59,466 nt of DNA from a bacterium (GTDB taxonomy: Bacteria > NPL-UPA2 > JAUVJM01). Both the position numbers and the translations under genes were made by a program. This document shows positions 51,936 through 59,466 of the stretch, piece by piece. The first letter of the stretch is position 1. Every line of letters starts with the position of its first letter. The notes under the pieces were generated by a model. It had not been told where the DNA came from. It searched no databases and was given only the letters and a program-made list of their open reading frames with translations. The DNA lies in contig JAUWGW010000009.1 of the NCBI GenBank assembly GCA_030606215.1, forward strand, positions 1 through 59,466, in the 5' to 3' direction.

Positions 51936-51982
51936 TGATGGAACCTTATGAACGTGTTATAAGCACTATTAATCATGAAAGT
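51935..51982 (+). pseudogene. Five-prime remnant of a uroporphyrinogen-decarboxylase-like gene
   Basis: The frame from ATG 51935 reads MMEPYERVISTINHES, matching the conserved first residues of MtaA/UroD-type methyltransferase-like proteins (PRERVLxxLNHE). After this the DNA enters a TGTCATTCC element, and the rest of the gene is missing. Short but specific in pattern and in its overlap with the upstream stop codon. Confidence 0.55.
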
Positions 51983-52049
51983 TGTCATTCCTGCGAATGC
52001 AGGAATCCCGGGGAAAAACAGAGATTCCGGCACTACGGCCGGAATGACA
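51983..52049. mobile_element. Second TGTCATTCC-ended palindromic element
   Basis: TGTCATTCC (51983-51991) and GGAATGACA (52041-52049) bound 67 bases with a CCTGC/GCAGG hairpin. In translation it reads CHSCECRNPG, as such repeats commonly do. It is shorter than the copy at 41392 and shares its ends. It lies exactly at the break of the UroD-like remnant. Confidence 0.8.
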
Positions 52050-52072
52050 TTAAGGTTTACAGGAGAAAAATG

Positions 52073-52855
52073 ATGAAAATGCGGCCAAGTCGTGTGTTGG
52101 AAAAACTTCGCGCAGGCGAAATCGTGAGTTGCTTTAAATTGAATTTGGCTTGTGCTCGTGCAGGGGAAATTGCGGCCATGTGCGGGTTTGATTGTCTCTG
52201 GAGCGATATGGAACATGTTCCTAACGACTGGGCTGTCGTGGAAAAACAGATCTGGGCAGCTAAAACCAAAAATGTTGATGTGATGGTGCGAGTTGCCAGA
52301 GGTGGGTACAGCGATTATATAAAACCATTGGAGTTAGATGCTTCAGGTATCATGGTGCCTCATATCATGAATCTGGCTGATGCAAAGAATGTGGTCAGGA
52401 TGACTCGTTTTCATCCAATTGGTCGTCGCCCTGTTGATGGCGGCAATGCAGATGGTGCATACTGCAATATTGATTTTGTCGAATATATAAAACAGGCAAA
52501 CGAACAAAGGTTTGTTGCTATACAAATAGAGGACCCCGAGCCGCTGGATGATTTGGAGGCTATTGCATCTCTGGATGGTATAGACATAATCTTTTTCGGT
52601 CCAGGCGATTTTAGCCATGGTATTGGTGCACCTGCTGTATGGGATCATCCTAAGATAATAGAGACACGCAATCGTATAGCAGAAGTCTGTATAGCGCATG
52701 GAAAGTTTGCCGGTACCGTTGGGACTCCCGACAATCTGAATGAGCTTATCAGCATGGGATATCGCTTTATCAGTATGGGAGCTGATGTAACTGGTCTCAG
52801 TCAATATTGCAAAGATATAGTGGCTGAATTCCGAAAGCATCTTCAGGGAAAATAA
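52073..52855 (+). CDS. HpcH/HpaI aldolase family protein
   Basis: 260 residues from ATG 52073, with AGGAG seven bases upstream; ATG 52070 is equally in frame. Upstream frame is element DNA and not coding. Family motifs are CLWSDMEHVPNDWAVVEK (metal-binding Glu), VMVRVARGGYSDYIKPLELD (Arg), FVAIQIEDPEPLDDLEAIA and IIFFGPGDFSHGIG (Asp). These enzymes cleave or form 2-keto-3-deoxy acids or 4-hydroxy-2-oxo acids with pyruvate. The neighbouring dehydrogenases suggest a sugar-acid route, with the substrate unknown. Confidence 0.88.
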   Translation: MKMRPSRVLEKLRAGEIVSCFKLNLACARAGEIAAMCGFDCLWSDMEHVPNDWAVVEKQIWAAKTKNVDVMVRVARGGYSDYIKPLELDASGIMVPHIMNLADAKNVVRMTRFHPIGRRPVDGGNADGAYCNIDFVEYIKQANEQRFVAIQIEDPEPLDDLEAIASLDGIDIIFFGPGDFSHGIGAPAVWDHPKIIETRNRIAEVCIAHGKFAGTVGTPDNLNELISMGYRFISMGADVTGLSQYCKDIVAEFRKHLQGK

Positions 52856-52858
52856 TTA

Positions 52859-52966
52859 ATTGTCTTTATTGATGGCCATGTAGGCTTTTACAAAATATTA
52901 GGTCCGGGGGCACATATCTCGGTTAATGACGTAGTAGGTGGAGTTAGTTGTGATCCAGAGATGTAA
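52859..52966 (+). other. Unrecognised in-frame fragment
   Basis: The 427 bases between the aldolase and the alcohol dehydrogenase hold no intact gene. This 36-codon stretch, with no start codon, reads IVFIDGHVGFYKILGPGAHI, then SVNDVVGGVSCDPEM and a stop. Its composition looks protein-like but I do not recognise it. It may be a gene remnant. I see nothing supportable in 52967-53089. Confidence 0.3.
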
Positions 52967-53089
52967 ATAAAATAAAGACAAGGCCAATTACTTTTAAGGA
53001 AATATTGCCGTGGAAATTATCCCCCGTTTTTAGACCTGGTAGCACATGCCGGATTTAAAAGGTTAACTTAAAAAAGGAGCTAAAAGGAA

Positions 53090-53197
53090 ATGGGTATCTT
53101 AAGTAAATTTTCTCTTAAGGGTAAAGTTGGAGTAGTGACCGGAGGAAGTGGTCTTTACGGAAGGTTATCGCTGAGAGAGAAGCAGGAAAAATTTTGA
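53090..53197 (+). pseudogene. Truncated SDR gene joined to a Gfo-like 3' piece
   Basis: AGGAG at 53075-53079 precedes an ATG at 53090 that reads MGILSKFSLKGKVGVVTGGS, then GLYG: the start and Rossmann glycine loop of a short-chain dehydrogenase. It then changes to RLSLREKQEKF and stops. The bases AGGTTATCGCTGAG at this point repeat those near the end of the Gfo-like gene (50886-50899), where GRLSLREK also occurs. So the SDR was cut and joined to a piece of a Gfo-like gene. Confidence 0.65.
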
Positions 53198-53282
53198 TTA
53201 GTTGCATTCTGCTTCTAATGGGCCAGCCAATTCCTTGAGGAAGAAGAGATTACCCGATAATGTCGGCATAAAATAGGAAAGA

Positions 53283-54317
53283 TTAGCCGTGGGGCAAAAG
53301 CACAGCCTTGATGATAGGCTGATTTGCTTCTACGATTCCTGTAAGTGTTTTCTTACCCTCGTTGAAATTGAAGGTATGAGTTACCAGCAGACTGGCATCT
53401 ACAAGCCCGTCTCTTAACAGTTTATTGGAAGCGGGAAACTTTATCGCTGGTTCAGCAAAAGTCGGGCGCAGAGTAATCTTGCGGAAAATCATATCATTTA
53501 CATCTAAAGGGATTACATTCTTACCCCCAAAGTGTAACCCTATAAAGGAGATTATCCCTCCGAAATGGATAACTTTAAACGCTGTGAGCATACTCTCGGG
53601 CGGAGAAGTAACAAGGACACGGTCCACACCTTCCGGGAATCTGGACTTCACAACTTGCTCTGCATCTTCTTTTTCTCCTTCAATGACAATATCAGCACCC
53701 ATTTTTTCAGCCAGGGCCAGACGAGCTTTCTCCAGTTTTGTTTTCCTGGACAGACCTACGACAAAGACAGTTGAGGCACCGCGAAGCTTTGCTAATCTTG
53801 CAGCCATGAGGCCCAATGGTCCGGGGCCAAGAACCACTACGCTTCCCCCCAGAGGTATATCAGAGTTAAGGACAAGGTTGAGAGAAACAGCGAGAGGTTC
53901 GGTAAGACAGGCATACTTATAATCCAATCCGTCAAAGGGGTCAAGAAGGTTCTGGTGCACGCACATATATTCAGCCATACCCGGCTGTCCTGCCAACTCA
54001 TACATGTTCCGGCATTTGTCCACTTCTCCACTTTTACAATCTGCGCACACTCCGCACATACCACAGTCTTCGACAATTACTTTATCTCCGGTTTTGTATC
54101 TGGTGACATTCTTGCCTATTTCTACTACCTCGGCAGCAATCTCATGACCCAAAGGCATATAATCTTCATCCCAATCCCGCACAAAGTTGACATCAGTTCC
54201 GCATACACCACAGGCGTGAACTTTTACCACTACCTCATCATCACCCGGTTTGCCAATTTCCCTCTCGCGAATATCAATATCAAGGTATTTTTTTCCGTAA
54301 AGTCCAAGACTTTTCAT
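53283..54317 (-). CDS. Zinc-dependent alcohol dehydrogenase (MDR family)
   Basis: 344 residues. The catalytic zinc region HACGVCGTD (Cys36) and PLGHEIAAEVVEIG, the structural zinc site CGMCGVCADCKSGEVDKC, and the Rossmann GPGPLGLMAARLAKLRGAST are all present. This is the sorbitol/threonine dehydrogenase group. GGGAGG precedes the ATG. It is the last gene of the ROK-led operon, 21 bases after the aminotransferase gene. It probably oxidises a polyol or amino polyol. Confidence 0.9.
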   Translation of the reverse strand: MKSLGLYGKKYLDIDIREREIGKPGDDEVVVKVHACGVCGTDVNFVRDWDEDYMPLGHEIAAEVVEIGKNVTRYKTGDKVIVEDCGMCGVCADCKSGEVDKCRNMYELAGQPGMAEYMCVHQNLLDPFDGLDYKYACLTEPLAVSLNLVLNSDIPLGGSVVVLGPGPLGLMAARLAKLRGASTVFVVGLSRKTKLEKARLALAEKMGADIVIEGEKEDAEQVVKSRFPEGVDRVLVTSPPESMLTAFKVIHFGGIISFIGLHFGGKNVIPLDVNDMIFRKITLRPTFAEPAIKFPASNKLLRDGLVDASLLVTHTFNFNEGKKTLTGIVEANQPIIKAVLLPHG

Positions 54318-54338
54318 GATTTTAGCCCTCCCTTCATT

Positions 54339-55670
54339 TTATCCTGCACCATAGAGTGCACCATCGGGTCCCGGATAGAGCTCATCATCAGCATGTGCCA
54401 ACGCGACATCCAGATTATTAAATACCTTCTGGAAACCGGTCACTATTTTCTCCATCAGCTCAGTTCCATTTGGCGGATGGGTGCCATGCACGATGGTGTA
54501 GGTATCGCACAGCTCCTGGGCTGCCGGAAATTGAGCAGGGTCATAGTTGTACTTGATACCCTTGTCCTCATTGACAGCCCATGGATAGCTTGAGCTGCCA
54601 TACCCGAGTTTGCTCTGGAAGAGATCCTGGGCCGGTACCGGCATTGTCTGCCACTGGCCTACCAGCATACCCTCCTTGTAGAGTGCTTTTTCAACAGCAA
54701 TTCTGAATTTTTTTGGCTCACAATCAACACCAGCAGCCTTTGGGTCGAAACGGACATTATAGAAGAAGTAAACATGCTTGCACTCTGGTGGGCAGTACGG
54801 TGGAATAACACCAGGAATCTTAGAAAGTTCTTCTCTGAGATAATCGGCATTTTTTATACGGATATTGTTATTTTCATCCAGATGCTTGAGCTGGCCGCGA
54901 GCTAATGCCGCTGGCAACTCCTGGTTTCTGTACATATAGCCAAGAATTGAGGCGTTGTATTTGCGCCTACGGCTGACCTCATCAATTTCATCCCCGAAGC
55001 AGCGTATCAACACTCCCTTATTAAGCAAATCCTCATTGTCCGTGACGAATAACCCTCCTTCACCTCCACACAGATTTTTGAAGTTGTTCAGGCTAAATGT
55101 GCCAACTTCACCTATGGTGCCGACCATTTTGCCTTTGTAGGTAGCACCGTGCGCCTGGCATGCATCCTCAATAACGTGAAGGTTATGCTTCCCTGCAATT
55201 TCCATAATCGGGTCCATATCGGCGGGCAGGCCCTGGATGTGGACTGGAATGATAACCTTTGTTCGTTCGGTAACTGCCGCCTCAAGTTTACTCACATCCA
55301 TACAGTAAGTTTTTGGGTCAATGTCAACAAAAACCGGAATTGCATTCTGGTGCAGAGCGCATGATGCTGAGGCGAGGAAAGTAAATGCTGAGGTGATTAC
55401 CTCATCACCGGGTCCGACACCAACAGCTGCAAGAGCCATATGCAACGCAGCCGTGCCGCTGCAAGTGGTAAGACAGTGTTTTGCACCGATGAATTCAGCC
55501 CATTCCTTTTCTAATGCACTGACCTGGGGTGCGGTACCACCTGCCATGATGCCGCTATCCAATACTTCGTTTACGAATTTACGGTCATCATCAGTGATAA
55601 TCGGCCAGTTACCATAGTCGCTTCTGCTAAGAACCGGTGTGCCACCATCAATTGCAAGTTTCTCAGCCAT
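54339..55670 (-). CDS. DegT/DnrJ/EryC1/StrS-family PLP enzyme
   Basis: 443 residues. MAEKLAIDGGTPVLSRSDYG is the usual opening of this clade. SGTAALHMALAAVGVGPGDE binds the PLP phosphate, VIEDACQAHGA (Asp169) holds the PLP ring, and Lys198 in LNNFKNLCGGEGG is the Schiff-base lysine. It is longer than typical sugar aminotransferases, with an extended C-terminus. It would transaminate a keto sugar or keto-inositol. GGAGGT precedes the ATG. It belongs with the dehydrogenases as a ketone-forming and aminating pair, a relation inferred from position. Confidence 0.88.
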   Translation of the reverse strand: MAEKLAIDGGTPVLSRSDYGNWPIITDDDRKFVNEVLDSGIMAGGTAPQVSALEKEWAEFIGAKHCLTTCSGTAALHMALAAVGVGPGDEVITSAFTFLASASCALHQNAIPVFVDIDPKTYCMDVSKLEAAVTERTKVIIPVHIQGLPADMDPIMEIAGKHNLHVIEDACQAHGATYKGKMVGTIGEVGTFSLNNFKNLCGGEGGLFVTDNEDLLNKGVLIRCFGDEIDEVSRRRKYNASILGYMYRNQELPAALARGQLKHLDENNNIRIKNADYLREELSKIPGVIPPYCPPECKHVYFFYNVRFDPKAAGVDCEPKKFRIAVEKALYKEGMLVGQWQTMPVPAQDLFQSKLGYGSSSYPWAVNEDKGIKYNYDPAQFPAAQELCDTYTIVHGTHPPNGTELMEKIVTGFQKVFNNLDVALAHADDELYPGPDGALYGAG

Positions 55671-55713
55671 TTTTTTAACCTCCCCCTTCTTTTTCTGAAC
55701 GTCCTTCAGAAAA

Positions 55714-57021
55714 CTATTTTGAAGTTTTTAGACTACTCAGTATCTCCGCGCTATTTTTCATTATTATTTCCTCAGAAGAAGCGTCAGCTTCCCGGGTTGA
55801 CACAGCATAACCACCCTCACCGATTGCCTTCTTGGTAGGGAAATAACCCGTATAGTCATTAGCTAACCCTATAATATAGGTTCGAGTGAAAGGACTCTGC
55901 TTCTTGATGGCTCTGCCAATCTCGTTGAACAGCTCTCCGGGAAAGCTCAGGAAGGCTGCGTCTCCAATAGCTATGCCCATCATCTCCACAGGTATTTGGG
56001 TGCCCTTCTTTTTATCCAACTTTTGAAACAGGGTTGCCTTATACTCATCACTCACACCATCAGCGAGAGCAGTGACTTTGCCAGTGTCTTTTTTAAGAGC
56101 CTCACTGGCCCAATCCCTCTCTTCAGGGGTTATTGCCCTTATTGGTACAGCAAACTTCTTGAGTGTTACTGCTGTCTTTATATCCTTCTTAGGCTCTATT
56201 TTACCTGCCAAATCCACCACAACATTTGCCAGGGCGTTACCAGCCCGTTCAACCCCTTCCAGGTCCCTGTCCTTCAATCCATCAATGTCTATGCTCCCCT
56301 CAGCGCCATTGAAGAACATAGCCACTCCACCAAGTTTATCCTCAACGATTTTTGCCGCTAAGCCTGGATAATCGGAGCTGATATGGTAATTATCACCGGA
56401 AAGAATGTTGGGATGACCGGCGTGATTGAAAACAGTGGCAATCACGGAATTCGGGTTATCTGCTGAGACTATCTTCACCACACCAACTTCCAAATCAGGT
56501 TCTTCCGCCGGGCCAACTATGTTCTCCGGAGGATATTCCTCCCAGTTCATCAAAATTTTACCCTCCTTTGTCCAGAGGCGGCGGTAGTAACTGATTGTAT
56601 CCTCCTGTCCGGATACAGAACCAATTGCTGCCGGACGAAGAGTATCATTCGCCTCACAGATTGCCTGCACAACTTTAGATACGAAAAACTTTACATACTC
56701 TTCCTCTTTAGGATTGAAAAATCCATGAGTCGCCGGGCCTGAATGAGTATGGGTAACCGCAATCATCACATTCTCGGGAGGTATACCAGTCTCCTCGGAA
56801 GCCAATTTTCTAATCTCTTCAGTAGCAGCTCCTTCAATGGTGCAAACATCGCAGGAAATAAGAGCCATTCTTTTCTCCATACTTTCATCTTCTGAAATTA
56901 CCAGAGCCCGGGCAAAAAGCGGGTCATGAACACCCTCAGATTTATGGTCCCGCATCATCCCGTCCATCCAAACACTCGTCTTCGGCGTTATATCAACCTT
57001 TGCTGCACCTGCTTTTACCAT
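55714..57021 (-). CDS. Neutral/alkaline ceramidase-like hydrolase
   Basis: 435 residues from ATG 57021, chosen for AAGGAGG seven bases upstream. It begins MVKAGAAKVDITPKTSVWMD; AAKVDITP is the family opening. IAVTHTHSGPATHGFF (zinc ligands), TVFNHAGHPNILSGDNYHIS and MFFNGAEGSIDIDG are the active-site blocks. There is no signal peptide and no C-terminal immunoglobulin-like domain of full ceramidases. Members in environmental bacteria occur near sugar genes and the substrate is uncertain; amide hydrolysis of an N-acyl compound is plausible. Confidence 0.85.
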   Translation of the reverse strand: MVKAGAAKVDITPKTSVWMDGMMRDHKSEGVHDPLFARALVISEDESMEKRMALISCDVCTIEGAATEEIRKLASEETGIPPENVMIAVTHTHSGPATHGFFNPKEEEYVKFFVSKVVQAICEANDTLRPAAIGSVSGQEDTISYYRRLWTKEGKILMNWEEYPPENIVGPAEEPDLEVGVVKIVSADNPNSVIATVFNHAGHPNILSGDNYHISSDYPGLAAKIVEDKLGGVAMFFNGAEGSIDIDGLKDRDLEGVERAGNALANVVVDLAGKIEPKKDIKTAVTLKKFAVPIRAITPEERDWASEALKKDTGKVTALADGVSDEYKATLFQKLDKKKGTQIPVEMMGIAIGDAAFLSFPGELFNEIGRAIKKQSPFTRTYIIGLANDYTGYFPTKKAIGEGGYAVSTREADASSEEIIMKNSAEILSSLKTSK

Positions 57022-57038
57022 TGCAAATCCTCCTTTCT

Positions 57039-58013
57039 TCAAAACTTATCGTTATAACACCAATGCAGTCTCTTTAGATATTTAGTTTCATCGGATAGTT
57101 TTTCTAACACATTAATCATACAGAACTCCCGAATTCCCTCCGGTCTCTCAACAACGGGTTTTAGCCCCATCTCAACGACCTGTTTTTTGACCGGATGATT
57201 CTCTTGTAATCCTAAGACTAACTTGCGATGACCCTGGTCATATATTATTTTCATCGCTGACCTGAGCAGCTTTTCAAGAATATTGGCATTCCACTCTTTC
57301 GCTACTATCTCAGCGATGAGCATCTGAGTTTTTTCATCATGTAACCTGGCATAACCTAAAAGGTCAGACCCTTTTTCGTAAAGCAAAAAACGGTCACCGC
57401 TTTCTACAAAACCCGTGAGCCCTTTAAAATAGTAATCTTCCCAATAAGCAGGCTCACGCTTAATAGCCCCATTTAAAGATGGTGCAGTATCGTCATACAG
57501 CTTAACAATTGAACGCACACGGTCAAGGTCTTCCGTTACTGAAATATTTGAGTCAACCTTATTGTCCTTTTGGTTTGCAAGGTCTATAATCTGGTAGTCT
57601 TGAGGAATAATTTTCCAGCCCAGACTTTCATAAGCCCAGGGAAGTTCAGTTAAGAGAACGCTGATGTGAGTGCCCTCTTCCTGCATATTACGAAGACGTT
57701 CCTCCAGTAGAATTTTGGCATAACCTCTCCGTTGATAGTCTGGATGGGTAACTACACTGCCTATACCACCAATAGAGACAATCTTGCCATTGAGATAAGT
57801 CTGGTATCGTACCAGACTTACATTGGCTACAATACGACCGTCCATTACCATAACCCGGGGTTCGTAACCATATAAATAGTCATTCAGTGGTCTTTCTCCG
57901 TGTTCCAACTTCTTAAAACCATCCGCGGCGTGTGGGAAACAGGCATAAAAGACTTTGAAAAGCTCTGCTCTCTCTTCTTCAAGCGGTTCCCGTATTTCAT
58001 AATCTTTTGCCAT
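57039..58013 (-). CDS. GNAT acetyltransferase, Eis-like two-domain form
   Basis: 324 residues. The first GNAT domain carries motif A VVTHPDYQRRGYAKILLEE (acetyl-CoA pyrophosphate loop) and TELPWAYESLGWKIIPQDYQ. A second, divergent GNAT-like half fills the rest (LLGYARLHDEKTQMLIAEIV, KLVLGLQENHPVKKQVV). GGAG precedes the ATG. It starts 12 bases after the ROK gene. It probably acetylates an amine, perhaps on the sugar handled by this operon. Confidence 0.83.
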   Translation of the reverse strand: MAKDYEIREPLEEERAELFKVFYACFPHAADGFKKLEHGERPLNDYLYGYEPRVMVMDGRIVANVSLVRYQTYLNGKIVSIGGIGSVVTHPDYQRRGYAKILLEERLRNMQEEGTHISVLLTELPWAYESLGWKIIPQDYQIIDLANQKDNKVDSNISVTEDLDRVRSIVKLYDDTAPSLNGAIKREPAYWEDYYFKGLTGFVESGDRFLLYEKGSDLLGYARLHDEKTQMLIAEIVAKEWNANILEKLLRSAMKIIYDQGHRKLVLGLQENHPVKKQVVEMGLKPVVERPEGIREFCMINVLEKLSDETKYLKRLHWCYNDKF

Positions 58014-58025
58014 TTCTCTCCTCTC

Positions 58026-59237
58026 TCAATACAATTTGAATATCTTGTTCAACACCAGTGTAACTGCGCCTAAACTCCCGGCGTCATCTCCTAAGCCAGA
58101 CTGAAGAAACTCAACCGCCTCCGCTGAAGTTCGAAGAGCGTATCTTTTAATTGATTTTTTCATTGGGGCAAGAAAAGGTTCCCCAGCCTTAGCCAACCTG
58201 CCTCCGATGATGATTGTAGAAGGATTGAGAATATTAATGAGATTGGCTACTGCAACCCCCAGGTATTGACCTGTGTTTTTCAATACATCTATAGCTAATC
58301 CATCGCCTCCTTTAGCCGCTTCAGATACAGTGCGCGCAGTTATTCTTGATAACCTGCCATTAACCATATCAGAAATAGCTGACTTTTTCCCCGCCTTCAA
58401 TTCAGACCTAACTATCTGTGGGATGGCTGCTCCGGATGCAACTGTCTCCAGACAACCCCGGTTACCACAGCGGCATTTCCTGCCCCCAATCTCCACTATA
58501 GTATGTCCTATATCACCGGCAGAAAGTGTAGCTCCATAATGCAGCTTGCCCTGGTTGATAATCCCGCAGCCAATACCTATGCCTAAGTCCAGAAATATAA
58601 AATTATTTTTCTTTCGCCCGTTTCCAAACCATCTTTCAGCCAGAGCCATAGCCCAAGAAGAGGACTCTAAATAGGTAGAAACAGAGAATGTTCCCTCTAA
58701 TATCCTCCGCATGGGCACATCCCGCCACCCTTTTATGTTTGCCGCATAACGACAAATTCCATTTTTCTGGTCTATGACGCCGGGTACAATAAAACCTATA
58801 CCCAGGATTTTCCTTTTGTCAATTTTAGTATCCTTAATTAATTGAGTTATGAGCTTCTTTGTCTCCTCTACGATATCATCTTTGCTCTTCCCGTAACTGA
58901 ATTCCAGTTCATGTCTGGATAAAATGGATGCCTGAAAATCGGTAATTATCCCCGTTAAGTGACTGGCGCCCAGGTCTATACCAATGCTATATCCATAGCC
59001 GGGATTCAATTCCAGTTTTTCCCGGGGACGGCCGCCTTTGGAGGAACTAAACCCTTTGGATTTTATTAGCCCATTTTTGAGGAAAGTGTTAACTGCATTA
59101 GTGATTGTCTTAGCATCAAGACGCGTTTTACGGGATAATTCTATGCGGGATAAACATCTGTTCTCCCGCAGTAGATTCAACACCCGGGATAGATTTAGTT
59201 CTTTCAAGTATCTCTGGTTGCCTTGTATAGTCTTCAC
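58026..59237 (-). CDS. ROK-family transcriptional regulator
   Basis: 403 residues from GTG 59237. The N-terminal winged helix-turn-helix (RIELSRKTRLDAKTITNAVN; about 1-75) is followed by a ROK fold with GIDLGASHLTGIITDFQ, LDLGIGIGCGIINQGKLHYG, the zinc motif CRCGNRGCLE and IIIGGRLAKAG. Where ROK kinases have the catalytic Asn-Asp the sequence reads ESSSWAMALAERW, so kinase activity is unlikely. It is the first gene of the operon and would respond to a sugar or sugar phosphate. Direct repeats upstream may be operators. Confidence 0.9.
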   Translation of the reverse strand: MKTIQGNQRYLKELNLSRVLNLLRENRCLSRIELSRKTRLDAKTITNAVNTFLKNGLIKSKGFSSSKGGRPREKLELNPGYGYSIGIDLGASHLTGIITDFQASILSRHELEFSYGKSKDDIVEETKKLITQLIKDTKIDKRKILGIGFIVPGVIDQKNGICRYAANIKGWRDVPMRRILEGTFSVSTYLESSSWAMALAERWFGNGRKKNNFIFLDLGIGIGCGIINQGKLHYGATLSAGDIGHTIVEIGGRKCRCGNRGCLETVASGAAIPQIVRSELKAGKKSAISDMVNGRLSRITARTVSEAAKGGDGLAIDVLKNTGQYLGVAVANLINILNPSTIIIGGRLAKAGEPFLAPMKKSIKRYALRTSAEAVEFLQSGLGDDAGSLGAVTLVLNKIFKLY

Positions 59238-59282
59238 CGGATTCTCATCACACTAATTGGAAGCTTTCCAAAAACTGGACAA

Positions 59283-59310
59283 AGTTTACCACACCCAGAA
59301 ATGTTGTCAA
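59283..59310 (-). promoter_or_regulatory. Sigma70-type promoter of the ROK operon
   Basis: On the minus strand TTGACA (59310-59305) and TAAACT (59288-59283) are spaced by 16 bases. Start near 59276, leaving a leader of about 39 bases before the GTG. The -35 is perfect and the -10 is weak. Confidence 0.6.
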
Positions 59311-59345
59311 CCTTTTCTTTTCAAAATGTCAAGACAATTTAAAAA

Positions 59346-59384
59346 TGTCCTATTTTTAGCAAAATCAAAGTGTCCTATTTTGAT
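59346..59384. repeat. Direct repeat upstream of the ROK promoter
   Basis: TGTCCTATTTT occurs at 59346-59356 and again at 59371-59381, 25 bases apart in register, about 36 bases upstream of the -35 element. They could be operator half-sites or ends of an insertion element. No transposase is visible before the window ends. Confidence 0.45.
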
Positions 59385-59466
59385 AATTGTTTTCAATAAT
59401 TGTTTTTGAGTTTTTTAACATATTAAATCAGTAGTAGTCGGCCTTGTGTGAAATGTGGGTAACTGC

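Noticed and set aside
51884-52069. Upstream start for the aldolase gene
   Set aside because: The extension crosses the end of a dehydrogenase gene, a UroD-like remnant and a repeat element; a ribosome-binding site lies just before 52073.
53955-54593. Plus-strand frame over the dehydrogenase and aminotransferase genes
   Set aside because: Opposite strand carries complete, motif-rich enzymes; the frame shows no family features.

Overview
The window is bacterial DNA of moderate GC content, densely packed and with many overlapping genes. It most likely comes from an uncultivated diderm lineage. The diderm reading rests on a type II secretion / type IV pilus gene set, a heptosyltransferase-like GT9 and a long lipid-linked polysaccharide locus. 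The mix of LamG-domain proteins, B12-binding radical SAM enzymes in a glycan locus, Gfo/Idh/MocA dehydrogenases, a ceramidase-like protein and ROK regulation recalls Omnitrophota- or Planctomycetes-like candidate phyla. The sequence alone does not let me name a phylum.

Layout. (1) 1-9127, minus strand: an operon led by a soluble histidine kinase and two single-domain response regulators, followed by a GspE/PilB ATPase, a GspF/PilC platform protein, four pseudopilin-like genes (one fused to two LamG domains) and a secreted LamG protein cut by the left edge. (2) 9278-12202: tRNA-Phe followed at once by pabA-pabB, converging on pabC, which lies directly behind a tRNA-Arg with the unusual anticodon GCG. 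(3) 12302-42246, plus strand: a 30-kb surface-glycan locus with a flippase, a sugar epimerase, many GT2 enzymes, a GT2-GT4 fusion, three B12-binding radical SAM enzymes and a truncated fourth, class I methyltransferases, an AsnB-type amidotransferase, three large membrane proteins resembling GT-C enzymes, and a GT9. It is mosaic: an AT-rich insert carries an AAA ATPase with a consensus, apparently leaderless promoter, and one methyltransferase is broken by a palindromic element. (4) 42361-48788: a housekeeping operon (polysaccharide deacetylase, GCS2-like ligase, rpe, ffh, rpsP, trmD, rplS, rnhB, yraN, DUF456) in which rimM is missing from its usual place. (5) 48885-53197: a PAC2 protein with tRNA-Val starting at the base after its stop codon, two Gfo/Idh/MocA dehydrogenases, an HpcH/HpaI aldolase, and remnants of at least two broken genes. 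(6) 53283-59310, minus strand: a catabolic or aminosugar operon read from a ROK regulator through a GNAT acetyltransferase, a ceramidase-like hydrolase, a DegT-type aminotransferase and a zinc alcohol dehydrogenase.

How the genes fit together. Region 1 probably builds and regulates a pseudopilus-like export or adhesion machine with LamG tips. Region 3 makes and decorates a lipid-linked glycan: polyprenyl-phosphate sugar donors from DPM1-like GT2s would feed the GT-C-like membrane enzymes, with B12-radical SAM, methyltransferase and amidation steps as decorations. Region 6 with the aldolase and dehydrogenases of region 5 looks like carbohydrate catabolism. Sigma70-type promoters close to consensus can be read directly at several points. 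Gene remnants, two TGTCATTCC terminal-repeat elements and palindromes mark recent rearrangement. No CRISPR array, rRNA, integrase or transposase gene was seen.
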